This document shows, one piece after another, positions 62,838 to 64,000 of a stretch of DNA of 64,000 bases (its first letter is position 1; each line of letters opens with the position of its first letter). The stretch comes from Pristionchus mayeri (lineage: Eukaryota; Nematoda; Chromadorea; Rhabditida; Neodiplogasteridae): assembly GCA_036245805.1 (NCBI GenBank), contig BTRK01000005.1:34763469-34827468 (forward strand), in the 5' to 3' direction. Both the position numbers and the translations under genes were made by a program. Below the pieces are notes generated by a model that did not search any database, had not been told where the DNA came from, and worked only from the letters and a program-made list of their open reading frames with translations.

Positions 62838-63978
62838 TTGGAAGACGTGGCTGGAAACCGCCAAATTTTGGACCGGTCTCTCCTAGAAGGGGCAAATAAT
62901 GCGGTAGAATCAATCATATTTCGTGACGTAGAGTGGCGAAGTCTGATCACACATTCCTTCGATCGTGTGTACTGCATTTCGAGATGTTCGATTAATCAAT
63001 CAGTCAAATCAGTTGAATTCTGATGAAATCGTTACTGAAATTGCGAGAAAGAGTGCTCCAGTATCTGTTCATATAGTGTACACTCATTCGTGCATCCCCT
63101 CTGGCATCGTTACTCGAATCCGCCAGGTCTAGTGCTCGTATCTCCCTCAAGTGCCGTTACTCTCATTCAGCATCGGATTAAAATCCCAAGTTTGAGGTTT
63201 TTACTGAAACTGGCTCGTTGAAAGACGTGGCTGGAAACCACCAAATTTTAGACCGGTCTCTCCAAGGAGGGGCCAATAATACGGTAGAATCAATCATATT
63301 TCGTGACGTAGAGTGGCGAAGTCTGATCACACATTCCTTCGATCGTGTGTACTGCATTTCGAGATGTTCGATTAATCAATCAGTCAAATCAGTTGAATTC
63401 TGAAGAAATCGTTACTGAAATTGCGAGAAAGAGTGCTCCAGTATCTGTTCATTTAGTGTACACTCATTCGTGCATCCCCTCTGGCATCGTAACCTCGAAT
63501 CCGCCCGGTCTAGTGCTCGTATCTCCCTCAAGTGCCGTTACTCTCATTCAGCATCGGATTAAAATCCCAAGTTTGAGGTTTTTACTGAAACTGGCTCGTT
63601 GGAAGACGTGGCTGGAAACCACCAAATTTTGGACCGGTCTCTCCTAGGAGGGGCCAATAATACGGTAGAATCAATCATATTTCGTGACGTAGAGTGGCGA
63701 AGTCTGATCACGCATTCCTTCGATCGTGTGTACTGCATTTCGAGATGTTCGATTAATCAATCAGTCAAATCAGTTGAATTCTGATGAAATCGTTACTGAA
63801 ATTGCGAGAAAGAGTGCTCCAGTATCTGTTCATATAGTGTACACTCATTCGTGCATCCCCTCTGGCATCGTTACTCGAATCCGCCCGGTCTAGTGCTCGT
63901 ATCTCCCTCAAGTGCCGTTACTCTCATTCTGCATCGGATTAAAATCCCAAGTTTGAGGTTTTTACTGAAACTGGCTCG

Positions 63979-64000
63979 TTGAAAGACGTGGCTGGAAACC
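63979..64000 (+). repeat. Partial monomer cut by the right window edge
   Basis: The last 22 bp are unit positions 1-22, so the array continues beyond the window. Confidence 0.95.

Larger units (their letters stand above)
1..64000 (+). repeat. Satellite DNA array, 380 bp monomer, head to tail
   Basis: The same 380 bp unit recurs without interruption and always in the same orientation. Anchoring on TTGAAAGACG, unit starts run from 350 to 63979. That distance is accounted for exactly by 162 units of 380 bp, nine units of 229 bp and a net 8 bp of small indels. Units I compared differ from one another at only a few to about ten positions, so homogenisation is strong. No unique sequence, gene, transposon insertion, inversion or microsatellite interrupts the array, and both ends run off the window. 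Arrays like this usually lie in eukaryotic centromeric, pericentromeric, subtelomeric or B-chromosome heterochromatin. Which of these applies cannot be read from the sequence. I do not recognise the family. Confidence 0.98.
58428..64000 (+). repeat. Right mixed block: 14 full units, one short unit and a partial unit
   Basis: The block opens with the ninth short unit and then mixes A23/G50/C57 and G23/A50/A57 monomers, with both bases at 114 and 187, resembling the left end of the window. Units 60938 and 63218, 2,280 bp apart, share AAATTTTAGACC and CTCCAAGGAGG. Units 62838 and 63599 share CGTTGGAAGACG. One base is inserted near 63490 (CATCGTAACCTCG), making that unit 381 bp. Confidence 0.9.

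Noticed and set aside
1..64000. CRISPR array
   Set aside because: The repeat unit is 380 bp with no alternation of short repeats and unique spacers. Every part of the unit is conserved, and no cas-like gene is present.
1..64000. Intergenic spacer of a ribosomal DNA cluster
   Set aside because: Spacer sub-repeats are interrupted by rRNA genes every few to tens of kb. No rRNA-like sequence occurs in 64 kb.
1..64000. Tandem transposable element or integron-like mobile array
   Set aside because: No terminal inverted repeats, long terminal repeats, target-site duplications or transposase/reverse-transcriptase frames were seen. The unit simply abuts itself.
1..64000. The whole array as an assembly artefact
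   Set aside because: Distinct marker sets, private variants, short units and small indels differ along the window, which simple looping of one read would not produce. The 4,560 bp and 3,878 bp near-identical blocks remain the places where copy number could be wrong.

Overview
The whole 64 kb window is one uninterrupted satellite DNA array. No base falls outside it. A 380 bp monomer (about 45% G+C in the copy I counted) repeats head to tail on one strand from the first base to the last. Taking the TTGAAAGACG motif as unit position 1, the first full unit starts at 350 and the last partial unit at 63979. The 63,629 bp between them equals exactly 162 full-length monomers plus nine shortened monomers of 229 bp (one carrying +1) plus a few small indels (+2 three times, +1 twice), so nothing else can be hidden inside. 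Both array edges lie outside the window. There is no protein gene, RNA gene or recognisable transposon.

Organism: a long, highly homogenised array with nested higher-order repeats is typical of eukaryotic centromeric, pericentromeric, subtelomeric or B-chromosome heterochromatin. I do not recognise the family and cannot name the species. The monomer keeps about 22 CpG dinucleotides, near what its composition predicts. That argues weakly for a lineage with little CpG methylation (many invertebrates) or for very recent homogenisation. The 380 bp length is about two nucleosome repeats.

Layout: (1) 1-8714, mixed monomers with five 229 bp short units and a 3,878 bp-spaced segmental duplication. 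(2) 8715-27714, 50 monomers dominated by a subfamily with linked bases G23/A50/A57, with trimer and larger block repeats. (3) 27715-31134, a clean 1,140 bp trimer in three copies. (4) 31135-32654, four mixed monomers. (5) 32655-34560, an aberrant cluster with 382 bp monomers. (6) 34561-37600, including a second two-copy trimer. (7) 37601-38667, three short units in direct succession. (8) 38668-41327, a very uniform A23/G50/C57/G114/T187 block. (9) 41328-50447, a 4,560 bp 12-mer in two almost identical tandem copies. (10) 50448-51967, a 760 bp dimer in two copies. (11) 51968-58427, a uniform block with a dispersed four-base haplotype. (12) 58428-64000, a mixed region with a ninth short unit and a 760 bp dimer.

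The monomer has structure of its own: a diverged internal tandem duplication of about 79 bp, three perfect palindromes of 8-10 bp, a degenerate Pol III A/B-box-like pair followed by a T5 run, and a degenerate CENP-B-box-like stretch. The recurrent 151 bp deletion has one breakpoint inside a palindrome and removes the B-like and CENP-B-like stretches. The functional readings of these motifs are speculative. The repeat architecture is seen directly.
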